Positions 16,316 through 24,105 of a stretch of DNA of 64,000 nt are shown here, piece by piece. Below the pieces are notes generated by a model that was given only the letters and a program-made list of their open reading frames with translations, did not search any database and was not told where the DNA came from. Within the stretch, counting starts at the first letter, position 1. Each line of letters starts with the position of its first letter. The stretch comes from Duganella sp. SG902 (GTDB lineage: Bacteria > Pseudomonadota > Gammaproteobacteria > Burkholderiales > Burkholderiaceae_D), in assembly GCF_013376005.1 (NCBI RefSeq), contig NZ_JABMJK010000012.1, positions 62,001 to 126,000 of the forward strand, read 5' to 3'. The position numbers and the translations under genes are program-made.

Positions 16316-16918
16316 ATGAAAATAATCTCTCGCCCATCGCTGCTTTGCTGTCTGCTGCTGGCTGCCCACGCCGGCGCGGCCACGTCTCCGCCACCACCGC
16401 AACCACAGCAGCAACCGCCCGGCGCCTGCGCCCAGGCACTGCAGGAACAGGAACAGCAACGCCAGCATGATCCGGCGCCGCCTCCGCGCAAGGTCAACCC
16501 CGACGCCGCTTACGATCCCTGCCGCCTCAGCGACGGCGTTCCCAACCATGACATCGGCAACAACGAGGGGGCGACGCCGCAGGATGTGTACGGCAAGCTG
16601 GACGAATGGGTGGAGTGGAACCGCCGCCTGACGGAAAGCAACGAGGCCGCCCTGCTGTCATGGCCCGGTGGCGAGGATGGCGGCACCGCACAGCATGGCG
16701 CTGCGCACGGCGGCGAGGCCTGGGACTACTGGCGGCTGTCCGAGCGCTACGGCCGCGAAGGTGGCCAAGCATGGCTGGAGCCGACCGGCGCCGCGCCGGC
16801 GGTGCCGGAGCCGGCCGGCGTGCTGTCGTGGGCGGCCGGTCTCACGCTGCTGGCGGCGTGCCACTGGCGCCGCCGTCTGCTCAATGGCGGTAAGGCGCGG
16901 CCAGCGGCTCGCCGATGA
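16316..16918 (+). CDS. Small proline-rich exported protein with PEP-CTERM-like tail
   Basis: A 200-residue protein not assigned to a known body family. It has a signal peptide (MKIISRPSLLCCLLLAAHAGAA), a Pro/Gln-rich stretch (SPPPPQPQQQPPG) with two cysteines bracketing a charged region, the segment PDAAYDPCRLSDGVPNHDIGNN, a central helical region (VYGKLDEWVEWNRRLTESNE) and a C-terminal VPEPAGVLSWAAGLTLLAAC followed by HWRRR. The tail has the V-PEP, hydrophobic segment and basic cluster of PEP-CTERM, but 14 further residues follow. The 3' end overlaps the convergent TIGR03790 gene by 38 bases. Start follows an AT-rich promoter region. Confidence 0.72.
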   Translation: MKIISRPSLLCCLLLAAHAGAATSPPPPQPQQQPPGACAQALQEQEQQRQHDPAPPPRKVNPDAAYDPCRLSDGVPNHDIGNNEGATPQDVYGKLDEWVEWNRRLTESNEAALLSWPGGEDGGTAQHGAAHGGEAWDYWRLSERYGREGGQAWLEPTGAAPAVPEPAGVLSWAAGLTLLAACHWRRRLLNGGKARPAARR

Positions 16919-17903
16919 ACACGCCCTGCGCCGGCCAGGACACACTCTTCCAGTACGCCTCGATGGCGGTATTGCCGCGCAAATAATTCACCAGCAGCAC
17001 GTTAGAATTGGGGAACTTCTGCCAGTGGTTGCACGGCTCGGTGACGGTGCCATAACTGGCCGTGGCGCCCGCCTCCAGCCATTTCAGGCTGCTCATCTGC
17101 GCCGTGCTCAGCAGATCGCCCCCCACCGAGGTCAGGTGGTCGGCCAGCGCGCCGGGCAGGAACTTCAGCGTGTCCAGCTTGGGCACGAAATCGCGCCCGG
17201 TCTGGTAAATCATGATGTCGCTGACGTTCTCGATGCTGTCGGCCTGCAGGGTCTTGATGGTCAGCTTCTTCTGCGGCAGCGTGACCGAGCGCGGGAAGAA
17301 GCGCGCCCGGCTGCTGCGGGCGACGTCGCTGGTCTGCAGGAAATAGGCGGTGGCGGTCGGCGTCGCGAAACCGCTCAGCACGCCGCGGTCGATCAGCGCC
17401 TTGCTGGCCGCCACCGACTCGGTCGGCATCTGCATCGAGATGCGCATCTTGAAGTCCGTCATCGGCTGGCGCGACTGCGAATTGAAGTACGGGCTCGGCT
17501 TGCTGGGATTGCAGGAGTTGGCGCACAAGCTGGTGTCCAGCCCCACAGTGTAGGCCGCCGTCAGCGCGTTGCACTCCACCGCGTAGGGCGCGGTCCACAC
17601 CATCAGCACGGCCTGGATGTTGGGGCCCAGCTTGCTGTCGATCTGGGCCTTGAGCGCCTCGAACTGCTCGGCGTCGAGCTTGCGCGGGCGGTTGGGAATG
17701 CGCACGTGCACCATGTTGGCGGCCGGGATGGAGCGCGCCTTGCGGTAGTACTCGGCAATCTCGACACTATTGGGTTCGTCGTCGTTGACGATCACCGCCA
17801 GCTGGCTGGCGGTCAGGCCGATCGGCGGCGCGCTGGGGCCCTGGGCTTGGGCGGCGGTGGCGGCGCACAGCAGCGCGGCCAGCAGAAAGGTGAAAAGTCG
17901 CAA
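16881..17903 (-). CDS. TIGR03790 family exported protein
   Basis: A 340-residue protein with a cleavable signal peptide (MRLFTFLLAALLCAATAAQAQ). The start of the mature region (LAVIVNDDEPNSVEIAEYYRKARSIPAANMVHVRIP) and the segment QAVLMVWTAPYAVECNALTAAYTVG match TIGR03790. From memory of the family definition, it is uncharacterised and found only in genomes that carry exosortases, so a role in the PEP-CTERM/EPS system is suspected, not shown. Cysteines around SLCANSCNP could form disulphides. The 3' end overlaps the convergent proline-rich PEP-CTERM-like gene. Between it and manC lie REP-like palindromes. Confidence 0.85.
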   Translation of the reverse strand: MRLFTFLLAALLCAATAAQAQGPSAPPIGLTASQLAVIVNDDEPNSVEIAEYYRKARSIPAANMVHVRIPNRPRKLDAEQFEALKAQIDSKLGPNIQAVLMVWTAPYAVECNALTAAYTVGLDTSLCANSCNPSKPSPYFNSQSRQPMTDFKMRISMQMPTESVAASKALIDRGVLSGFATPTATAYFLQTSDVARSSRARFFPRSVTLPQKKLTIKTLQADSIENVSDIMIYQTGRDFVPKLDTLKFLPGALADHLTSVGGDLLSTAQMSSLKWLEAGATASYGTVTEPCNHWQKFPNSNVLLVNYLRGNTAIEAYWKSVSWPAQGVFIGEPLAAPYRH

Positions 17904-17942
17904 GAGTCGTTATCAGTAATAGGGTCGCAAAAAAGAACTGTC

Positions 17943-17962
17943 GTTCCGGCGAAGGCCGGAAC
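17943..17962. repeat. REP-like palindrome, unit 1
   Basis: GTTCCGGC-GAAG-GCCGGAAC, an eight-base-arm palindrome followed by CCTATGG. It is of the type GTCATTCCGGCGCAGGCCGGAATCC that is scattered between genes in many betaproteobacteria. It lies in the 171-base gap between manC and the TIGR03790 gene. Confidence 0.7.
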
Positions 17963-18003
17963 CTATGGAACGCGTGAGCTGCGGTAACTCCGGCCTTCTA
18001 TGG

Positions 18004-18023
18004 ATTCCGGCCTGCGCCGGAAT
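18004..18023. repeat. REP-like palindrome, unit 2
   Basis: ATTCCGGC-CTGC-GCCGGAAT, preceded by TATGG and followed by GACAA. It is the mate of the unit at 17943, in inverted arrangement about 40 bases away, with a partial third copy (CTCCGGCCTTCTATGG) between them. Paired units like this are typical of mobilisable REP doublets. Confidence 0.7.
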
Positions 18024-18040
18024 GACAATTCCAATGCTGA

Positions 18041-18058
18041 CGGAGGCCGCAGCCTCCG
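18041..18058. terminator. Stem-loop 3' of manC, weak terminator candidate
   Basis: CGGAGGC-CGCA-GCCTCCG forms a perfect seven-pair stem, 17 bases beyond the manC stop codon. Neither side has a good T-run (minus strand continues TCAGCATTGG), so intrinsic termination is doubtful; it may only protect the 3' end. Confidence 0.35.
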
Positions 18059-18074
18059 CTTCATTATAGCGCCC

Positions 18075-19490
18075 TCAGGTGCGCTGATACACGTCCTCGA
18101 TGCGGACAATATCGTCCTCGCCCAGGTAACTGCCCGACTGCACCTCGATCAGGTGCAGCGGCAGCTTGCCCGGATTCTCCAGCCTGTGAGTGGCGCCGAT
18201 CGGGATGTAGGTCGACTCGTTTTCGGTCAGCAGCGTGACGGTGTCGCCACAGGTCACGCGGGCGGTGCCGCTGACCACGATCCAGTGCTCGGCGCGGTGA
18301 TGGTGCATCTGCAGCGACAGCTTGCCGCCCGGGTTGACCGTGATGCGCTTGACCTGGAAGCGCTCGCCGACGTCGATGCCCTCGTAGCAGCCCCATGGGC
18401 GGTACACCTTGGTGTGGTGCAGGTGCTCGGTGCGCGACTGCGACTTCAAATGCTGCACCACGTCCTTGACGCGCTGCACCTGGTCCTTGTGCGCGACCAG
18501 CACGGCGTCGGCGGTTTCCACCACCACTAGGTCCTGCACGCCGACCACGGCCACGATGCGGCTCTCGGCGCGCACCAGCGAGTTCGACACGCCGTCGAGG
18601 AAGACATCGCCGCGCGTCGCGTTGCCGCGCTCGTCCTTGGCCTGCACTTCCCACAGCGCCGACCACGAGCCGACGTCGCTCCAGCCGATATCGGCCGGCA
18701 CCACGATGGCGTGCTTGGTGTGCTCCATCACCGCGTAATCGATCGAGTCGGACGGGCAATCGGTGAACGCCGCTTCCTGCAGGCGGCAGAAATCGAGGTC
18801 GCTATAGCCTTCCCGCACGGCCCGTTCGGTGGCGCTGGCGATGGCTGGCTGCAGCTCGCGCAACTCCTGCAGATAGCTGGCGGCGCGGAACAGGAACATG
18901 CCGCTGTTCCAGTAGTAATTGCCGGCGGCGACGAAGCCCTCGGCGGTGGCGCGGTCCGGTTTCTCGACGAAACTGTCCACCTTGTAGCAATGGGGGGCGT
19001 CGGCCGGGGCGCCGCTGCGGATGTAGCCGTAGCCGGTCTCCGGACTGGTCGGCACGATGCCGAAGGTGGCCAGCGCGCCGCCCGCCACCGGCGCGGCCGC
19101 TTGGCTGATGGCCTGGTAGAAGGCGTCTACATCGTTGATGACGTGATCGGCCGGCAGCACCAGCATCACCGCCTCCGGATCGCGCTCGGCCAGGTAGTGG
19201 GCGGCGGCGGCCACCGCCGGCGCCGTATTGCGGCCCACCGGCTCCAGCAGGATGGCCAGCGGGGTGATACCGATGTCGCGCAGCTGCTCGGCAACCAGGA
19301 AGCGGTGCTCGTTACCGCACACCACCAGCGGCTGCATCAGCCCCGGCCGCCCGGCCAGGCGCAACGCGGTGTCCTGCAGCATCGTGCGCTCGCCCATCAC
19401 CGGCAACAATTGCTTGGGCAATACGGCGCGCGACAAAGGCCACAGGCGCGTTCCCGCGCCGCCTGACAGGATGACCGGATAAATCTTCAT
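18075..19490 (-). CDS. manC: Mannose-1-phosphate guanylyltransferase/mannose-6-phosphate isomerase
   Basis: Bifunctional cytoplasmic enzyme, 471 residues from ATG 19490, making GDP-mannose from mannose-1-phosphate and GTP and interconverting fructose-6- and mannose-6-phosphate. The N-terminal nucleotidyltransferase domain shows GGAGTRLWPLSRAVLPKQ (about 9-26), LPADHVI and FVEKPDRATAEGF; the C-terminal cupin isomerase domain shows QMHHHRAEHWIVVSGTARVT and THRLENPGKLPLHLIEVQSG. Length is normal for the fused ManC/AlgA/XanB type. Start overlaps the stop of the upstream pyrophosphorylase gene by ATGA, so the two are co-translated. It implies mannose or a mannose-derived sugar in the exopolysaccharide. 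Confidence 0.95.
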   Translation of the reverse strand: MKIYPVILSGGAGTRLWPLSRAVLPKQLLPVMGERTMLQDTALRLAGRPGLMQPLVVCGNEHRFLVAEQLRDIGITPLAILLEPVGRNTAPAVAAAAHYLAERDPEAVMLVLPADHVINDVDAFYQAISQAAAPVAGGALATFGIVPTSPETGYGYIRSGAPADAPHCYKVDSFVEKPDRATAEGFVAAGNYYWNSGMFLFRAASYLQELRELQPAIASATERAVREGYSDLDFCRLQEAAFTDCPSDSIDYAVMEHTKHAIVVPADIGWSDVGSWSALWEVQAKDERGNATRGDVFLDGVSNSLVRAESRIVAVVGVQDLVVVETADAVLVAHKDQVQRVKDVVQHLKSQSRTEHLHHTKVYRPWGCYEGIDVGERFQVKRITVNPGGKLSLQMHHHRAEHWIVVSGTARVTCGDTVTLLTENESTYIPIGATHRLENPGKLPLHLIEVQSGSYLGEDDIVRIEDVYQRT

Positions 19491-20656
19491 GCAATAAGTC
19501 TCTTCTCTATATGGGCTGTTAAATCGGTGACGTCCGCCGTGCGGCGCTTGTTGCGGCGGTCGCGGGCGTTGGACCACACGTCCACCGGCAGCTCCGAAAC
19601 ATGCTTCATGACGCCGGCACGGTCGACACTATAATCCTTGAAGACGATAATTTCTTCCAAAGAAACATTCGGTAACACCCGAGTATATTCGAATAGCACG
19701 CTGCGCACTATCTTGGCGCCATGGCAAATGTGGCTGCCGTGGCCGATCCAGGCCGGGCCGATGATGGTGGTGCCGGCCTCGATGCGCACGCCCGAGCCAA
19801 TATACACCGGTCCCTCGATACGGGTATCGGTCCAGTCAATACTCGTGTTCAGGCCGACCCACAGGCCGTCTTTCAACTGGATGCCGGGCACGTCGAGGTG
19901 GGCCACTTCGCCCCTCAGCACGTCCTGGCACACTTCCCAGTAATCGCGCACGGTGCCGATGTCGATCCAGTTGAACGGGCGGGTCTGGGCGTAGAACGGC
20001 AGGCCCTTCTCCACCAGCAACGGGAACAGGTCGGAGCCAATGTCGAAGGTGACGCCGGACGGGATCAGGTCCAGCGCTTCCGGTTCAAAGATGTAGATGC
20101 CGGTGCTGGCAAAGTTGGACAGCGCCTCTTCCTGCGAAGGCTTTTCCTGGAAGGATTTGACGCGGCCATCGGCCTCGGTCACCACCACGCCATAGCTGGA
20201 CACCTTGTCCCACGGCACTTCCTTGGTGATGACGGAGGCGATCGCGCCCTTGCGCTTGTGCTCGAACAGGGCGGCATTCAGATCGAGGTCGATCAGGGCG
20301 TCGCCGCACAGCACGATGGTGGTCTTGTCAAAGAAGCCGCCGAGATCCTGGATCTTCTTCATGCCGCCGGCCGAGCCGATCGGCTGCGGCACCACTTCCC
20401 CGTCATCCTTGGTGTAGCCCTCGAACGAATAACCGATCTGCACGCCATACTGGTGGCCTTCGCCAAAGTAATTCTCGATCTTCTCGTGCAGGTAGGCGAC
20501 GTTGACCATGATTTCCTTGACGCCATACTTTTCAAGGTATTCGATCAGGTAGGCCATCACCGGCTTCCCCAGCAGCGGAATCATGGGTTTGGGCAAATCA
20601 TACGTCAACGGACGAACCCGCGTACCTTTACCTGCGGCCAAAATCATGGCTTTCAT
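19487..20656 (-). CDS. NDP-sugar pyrophosphorylase, copy A
   Basis: Nucleotidyltransferase of 389 residues that activates a sugar-1-phosphate with an NTP. The N-terminal catalytic domain has KAMILAAGKGTRVRPLTYDLPKPMIP (signature GxGTRxRPLT...PKPM), GSAGGMKKI and CGDALIDLDL; the C-terminal part (from about 260) is a left-handed beta-helix with hexapeptide-like repeats (IEGPVYIGSGVRIEAGTTIIG). This resembles GDP-mannose or glucose-1-phosphate pyrophosphorylase-like GlmU/RfbA relatives; the exact sugar cannot be read. AGGAG precedes ATG 20656. A near-identical paralogue is encoded at 22869-24014. Operon with manC downstream. Confidence 0.88.
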   Translation of the reverse strand: MKAMILAAGKGTRVRPLTYDLPKPMIPLLGKPVMAYLIEYLEKYGVKEIMVNVAYLHEKIENYFGEGHQYGVQIGYSFEGYTKDDGEVVPQPIGSAGGMKKIQDLGGFFDKTTIVLCGDALIDLDLNAALFEHKRKGAIASVITKEVPWDKVSSYGVVVTEADGRVKSFQEKPSQEEALSNFASTGIYIFEPEALDLIPSGVTFDIGSDLFPLLVEKGLPFYAQTRPFNWIDIGTVRDYWEVCQDVLRGEVAHLDVPGIQLKDGLWVGLNTSIDWTDTRIEGPVYIGSGVRIEAGTTIIGPAWIGHGSHICHGAKIVRSVLFEYTRVLPNVSLEEIIVFKDYSVDRAGVMKHVSELPVDVWSNARDRRNKRRTADVTDLTAHIEKRLIA

Positions 20657-20867
20657 AGCTTAGCTCCTGAAAATGTAATAAAAGGGTTATCCGCTGTAAA
20701 ATTTATGCCGCAGTGCAGCACTTAACCATCGTACAATATTTTATGGAAATTGCCCACACTTTTGCTTTTTACTGTCTTCACATGCAGAAAAGAAGCTGCC
20801 CTGCCCCGACCGCTACGGCACGCATGCTTTGCTGCGATGCGAAAGAGGACTAGACCGGTTCAATTGT

Positions 20868-20897
20868 TTGCCTCAAATGTGCCGACACAGGCATAAT
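20868..20897 (+). promoter_or_regulatory. Sigma-70-like promoter for the acyltransferase gene
   Basis: TTGCCT (20868-20873), an 18-base spacer and CATAAT (20892-20897). Transcription would start near 20904, giving a leader of about 23 bases before ATG 20927. It lies in the divergent gap before pyrophosphorylase copy A; I found no equally good promoter in the other direction. Confidence 0.5.
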
Positions 20898-20926
20898 CGT
20901 TTCCCATCAGACAACTGGAAGGTAAG

Positions 20927-22807
20927 ATGGACTTTAGAAGAGATATCAATGGATTGCGGGCATGGGCCGTGCTGGCAGTCATCCTGTTTCACTTCAACCC
21001 GGCCTGGCTGCCCGGCGGCTATGCCGGCGTTGACGTTTTCTTTGTCATCTCCGGCTATCTGATGACCTCCATCATTTGCCGGGGACTGCAACAGGATAAA
21101 TTCCGTGTGTTTCAGTTTTACCTGGCGCGCGGGCGCCGCATTATTCCTGCGCTGCTGGCGCCTTGCCTGCTGCTGCTCGTGCTGGGCTGGTGCTTCCTGC
21201 TGCCGCCCGAGTACCTGGCGCTGGGCAAGCACGTGGCAGGCAGTCTGGCCTTCGTCTCCAACATGGTGTACTGGAAGGAAGCCGGCTATTTCGCCGCCGG
21301 CGCCCACGAGAAATGGTTGCTGCACACCTGGTCGCTGTCGGTCGAGTGGCAGTTTTACCTGCTCTATCCGCTGGCCTTGATGGCGGTGCGCCGCCTGTTG
21401 GGTCTGCGCGCGCTGCGCTGGGCGGTGCTGGCGGGTGCGCTGCTGTCGTTTGCGCTGTCGGTGTACGCCACCCCGCGCTTCCCGGATGGCGCGTTCTTCC
21501 TGTTGCCAACCCGTGCTTGGGAAATGATGATGGGCGGACTGGCGCTGCTGTTCCCGCTGTCATGGCTGGCACAACGACCGCGCCTCACTGAAGCGCTGGG
21601 CCTGGCCATGATCGCGGCCAGCTACGTCCTGATTTCCGAGAGCAACCCTTGGCCCGGTTCACTGGCGCTGGTGCCCGTGGCGGGCGCCTTCCTGGTGATC
21701 CAGGCAAACCGTCAGCAAGGTCTGCCTACCAATAACCCGTTGTTCCAATGGTTGGGCAATATTTCGTATTCGCTGTATCTGTGGCATTGGCCGATCGTGG
21801 TGTTGCTGGCCTACTGGGGCGTGCTGACGGAGCCGGCATGGCAGCTTGGCGGCATCGCGGCGTCACTGGCCGCGGCCCACGCCTCCTACTTGTGGGTTGA
21901 GCAACCGATGCGCACGCGCACGCAGCCGCGCTGGTCGGCCTCGTGGGCCGGCGCCTCGGCCGCCCTGCTGGCGATGGGCGCGGGTGTGGCCCTCACGAAC
22001 GGCATGATCGGCGCGTACCGCCCGGTCAGCGTCTCGGACCGCGCCAGCTTTGTGGCCGCCTACGGTGAAAAATACAAACACCTGACGGTGTCGCATTGGA
22101 TCGACAAGTGCAATGTGGTGGACGTGTTGTCGCGCACCGGCAAACCTGATACCGATCCCATCTGCACCACCAAGCATGGCGAAGGCGGCGTATTCCTGTG
22201 GGGTGATTCCCATGCCGAGGCGCTGTCGTTCGGCTTGCGCGCCCAATTACCCAAAGGGACGCCGTTCTACCAGGTCACGTCGGCGGGCTGCCGTCCCAGC
22301 CTGCATGACGACATCAAGCAAAAAGGCTTGTTTGCCGTGGCGTGCAAATACTCCAACCAGTTCGCCATGAAAAAGATCGCCGAGCTGCGCCCGACCACCG
22401 TGGTCATGGCGCAGCAACGCGACCATGAAAAGACCGACTGGCGCGAGATCGGCGCGGCGCTGAAGGCGGCCGGGGTGCGCCAGGCCATCCTGGTCGGGCC
22501 GGTGCCGCAGTGGCAACCGTCGCTGCCGATTGTGATCGTCAACCGCCACTGGACCGACCCGCAGCCTTACATCCAGGACGCGGCGCTGGACCAGAGCATC
22601 CTGCGCACCAACGCAAAAATGCGGGCGCTGACGGCCAATACCGGCGTGACGTTTGTGTCCGTCATCGATCAGCTGTGCCGCGAGCAGGCCTGCCTGGCCC
22701 GCGTGCCGCCGGCCAGCGATCTGCTGCTGGTTGACTATGGCCATCTGTCGGAGGAAGGCTCCTCCTACGTGGTGAAGAATCTGCTGGTGCCGCAGTTGAT
22801 GCGCTAA
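20927..22807 (+). CDS. Acyltransferase 3 family membrane protein with C-terminal SGNH domain
   Basis: OafA/YrhL-type O-acyltransferase, 626 residues, predicted to acetylate a polysaccharide at the inner membrane. The N-terminal acyltransferase-3 domain (about 1-345) has about ten membrane segments with the family start FRRDINGLRAWAVLAVILFHF, GGYAGVDVFFVISGYLMT and HTWSLSVEWQFYLLYP. The periplasmic SGNH domain (about 395-626) has WGDSHAEAL with the nucleophile Ser and DYGHLSEEGSSYV with the Asp-x-x-His pair. GGAAGG lies four bases before the ATG. It sits between two copies of the NDP-sugar pyrophosphorylase, so the EPS is its likely target. It ends at a strong terminator. Confidence 0.92.
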   Translation: MDFRRDINGLRAWAVLAVILFHFNPAWLPGGYAGVDVFFVISGYLMTSIICRGLQQDKFRVFQFYLARGRRIIPALLAPCLLLLVLGWCFLLPPEYLALGKHVAGSLAFVSNMVYWKEAGYFAAGAHEKWLLHTWSLSVEWQFYLLYPLALMAVRRLLGLRALRWAVLAGALLSFALSVYATPRFPDGAFFLLPTRAWEMMMGGLALLFPLSWLAQRPRLTEALGLAMIAASYVLISESNPWPGSLALVPVAGAFLVIQANRQQGLPTNNPLFQWLGNISYSLYLWHWPIVVLLAYWGVLTEPAWQLGGIAASLAAAHASYLWVEQPMRTRTQPRWSASWAGASAALLAMGAGVALTNGMIGAYRPVSVSDRASFVAAYGEKYKHLTVSHWIDKCNVVDVLSRTGKPDTDPICTTKHGEGGVFLWGDSHAEALSFGLRAQLPKGTPFYQVTSAGCRPSLHDDIKQKGLFAVACKYSNQFAMKKIAELRPTTVVMAQQRDHEKTDWREIGAALKAAGVRQAILVGPVPQWQPSLPIVIVNRHWTDPQPYIQDAALDQSILRTNAKMRALTANTGVTFVSVIDQLCREQACLARVPPASDLLLVDYGHLSEEGSSYVVKNLLVPQLMR

Positions 22808-22823
22808 ACACGCAACACAAAGC

Positions 22824-22851
22824 AAAAGGGCGACCACATGGTCGCCCTTTT
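22824..22851. terminator. Bidirectional intrinsic terminator
   Basis: AAAAGGGCGACC-ACAT-GGTCGCCCTTTT, a perfect 12-pair stem with four-base loop and A/T runs at both ends. It lies 17 bases after the acyltransferase stop and 18 bases beyond the stop of the convergent pyrophosphorylase copy B, so it can end both transcripts. Confidence 0.92.
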
Positions 22852-22868
22852 TGTTTGCCGCGCTCCGC

Positions 22869-24014
22869 TTAGGCGGCCGTGCCGCCGCCCTCTTTGCTGC
22901 GCCGCTTGTTACGGCGGTCGCGGGCGTTGGCCCAGGCATCCGGCTCGTATTCGGAGATGTGCTTCATCTCGCCGGCACGGTTGACGCTGTACTCCTTGAA
23001 CACGATGATCTCGCTCAACTCCACCGCCGGCAGGATGCGGGTGTATTCAAACAGGATGCTGCGCTCGACCGTGGCGTCCTTGCAGATGTGGCTGCCATGG
23101 CCGATCCAGGTCGGGCCGATGATGGTCACGCCCGACTCGATGCGGGTGCCGGAGCCGACGTACACCGGCCCCTCGATGCGGGTGCCGTGCCAGTCGATGC
23201 TGGTGTTGAGGCCGACCCACAGGCCGTCGTTGATCTGGATGCCGGGCACGTCCATGTGGGCCACCTCGCCCATCAGCACGTCCTGGCACACTTCCCAGTA
23301 GTCACGCACGGTGCCGATGTCGATCCAGTTGAATGGACGGGTCTGGGCGTAGAACGGCAGCCCCTTCTCCACCAGCAGCGGGAACAGGTCGGAACCGATG
23401 TCGAAGGTGGTGCCGGACGGGATCAGGTCCAGCACTTCCGGCTCGAAGATGTAGATGCCGGTGCTGGCGAAGTTGGACAGCGCCTGCTCCTGCGATGGCT
23501 TTTCCTGGAACGATTTGACGCGGCCGTCGGCCTCGGTCACCACCACGCCATAGCTGGACACCTTGTCCCACGGCACCTCCTTGGTGATGACGGAGGCGAT
23601 CGCGCCCTTGCGCTTGTGCTCGAACAGGGCCGACTTCAGGTCGAGGTCGATCAGGGCGTCGCCGCACAGCACGATGGTGGTTTCATCGAAGAAGCCGCCG
23701 AAATCCTGGATCTTCTTCATGCCGCCGGCCGAGCCGATCGGCTGCGGCACCACCTCGCCGTCGTCGTTGGTGTAGCCCTCGAAGGAATAACCGATCTGCA
23801 CGCCGTACTGGTGGCCCTCGCCAAAGTAATCCTCGATCTTCTCGTGCAGGTAGGACACGTTGACCATGATTTCCTTGATGCCGTACTTTTCCAGGTGCTC
23901 GATCAGGTAGGCCATCACCGGCTTGCCCAGCAAGGGGATCATGGGTTTGGGCAGGTCGTAGGTCAGTGGCCGCACCCGGGTTCCCTTGCCTGCGGCAAGT
24001 ATCATCGCTTTCAT
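22869..24014 (-). CDS. NDP-sugar pyrophosphorylase, copy B
   Basis: A 381-residue paralogue of the protein at 19487-20656. The first 250 residues are almost identical (same KAMILAAGKGTRVRPLTYDLPK start and identical VITKEVPWDKVSSYGVVVTE segment); the C-terminal beta-helix and tail diverge (WGTRIEGPVYVGSG-type segment, end RSKEGGGTAA). I start at ATG 24014, with GGGAG upstream; the ten additional residues of the longer frame have no support. It is the last gene of the operon that begins with the pyruvyl transferase at 29750 and ends at the terminator at 22824. The substrate is unknown; the divergent C-terminus may alter oligomerisation. Confidence 0.88.
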   Translation of the reverse strand: MKAMILAAGKGTRVRPLTYDLPKPMIPLLGKPVMAYLIEHLEKYGIKEIMVNVSYLHEKIEDYFGEGHQYGVQIGYSFEGYTNDDGEVVPQPIGSAGGMKKIQDFGGFFDETTIVLCGDALIDLDLKSALFEHKRKGAIASVITKEVPWDKVSSYGVVVTEADGRVKSFQEKPSQEQALSNFASTGIYIFEPEVLDLIPSGTTFDIGSDLFPLLVEKGLPFYAQTRPFNWIDIGTVRDYWEVCQDVLMGEVAHMDVPGIQINDGLWVGLNTSIDWHGTRIEGPVYVGSGTRIESGVTIIGPTWIGHGSHICKDATVERSILFEYTRILPAVELSEIIVFKEYSVNRAGEMKHISEYEPDAWANARDRRNKRRSKEGGGTAA

Positions 24015-24105
24015 GTCGTAACTCCCAAATTTTTTTAATGTCACAGCATCTTAAAACACTCCGGGTGGCAATGAGCGCCGTGTTGGCTCAAATGCGCACC
24101 CCGGC

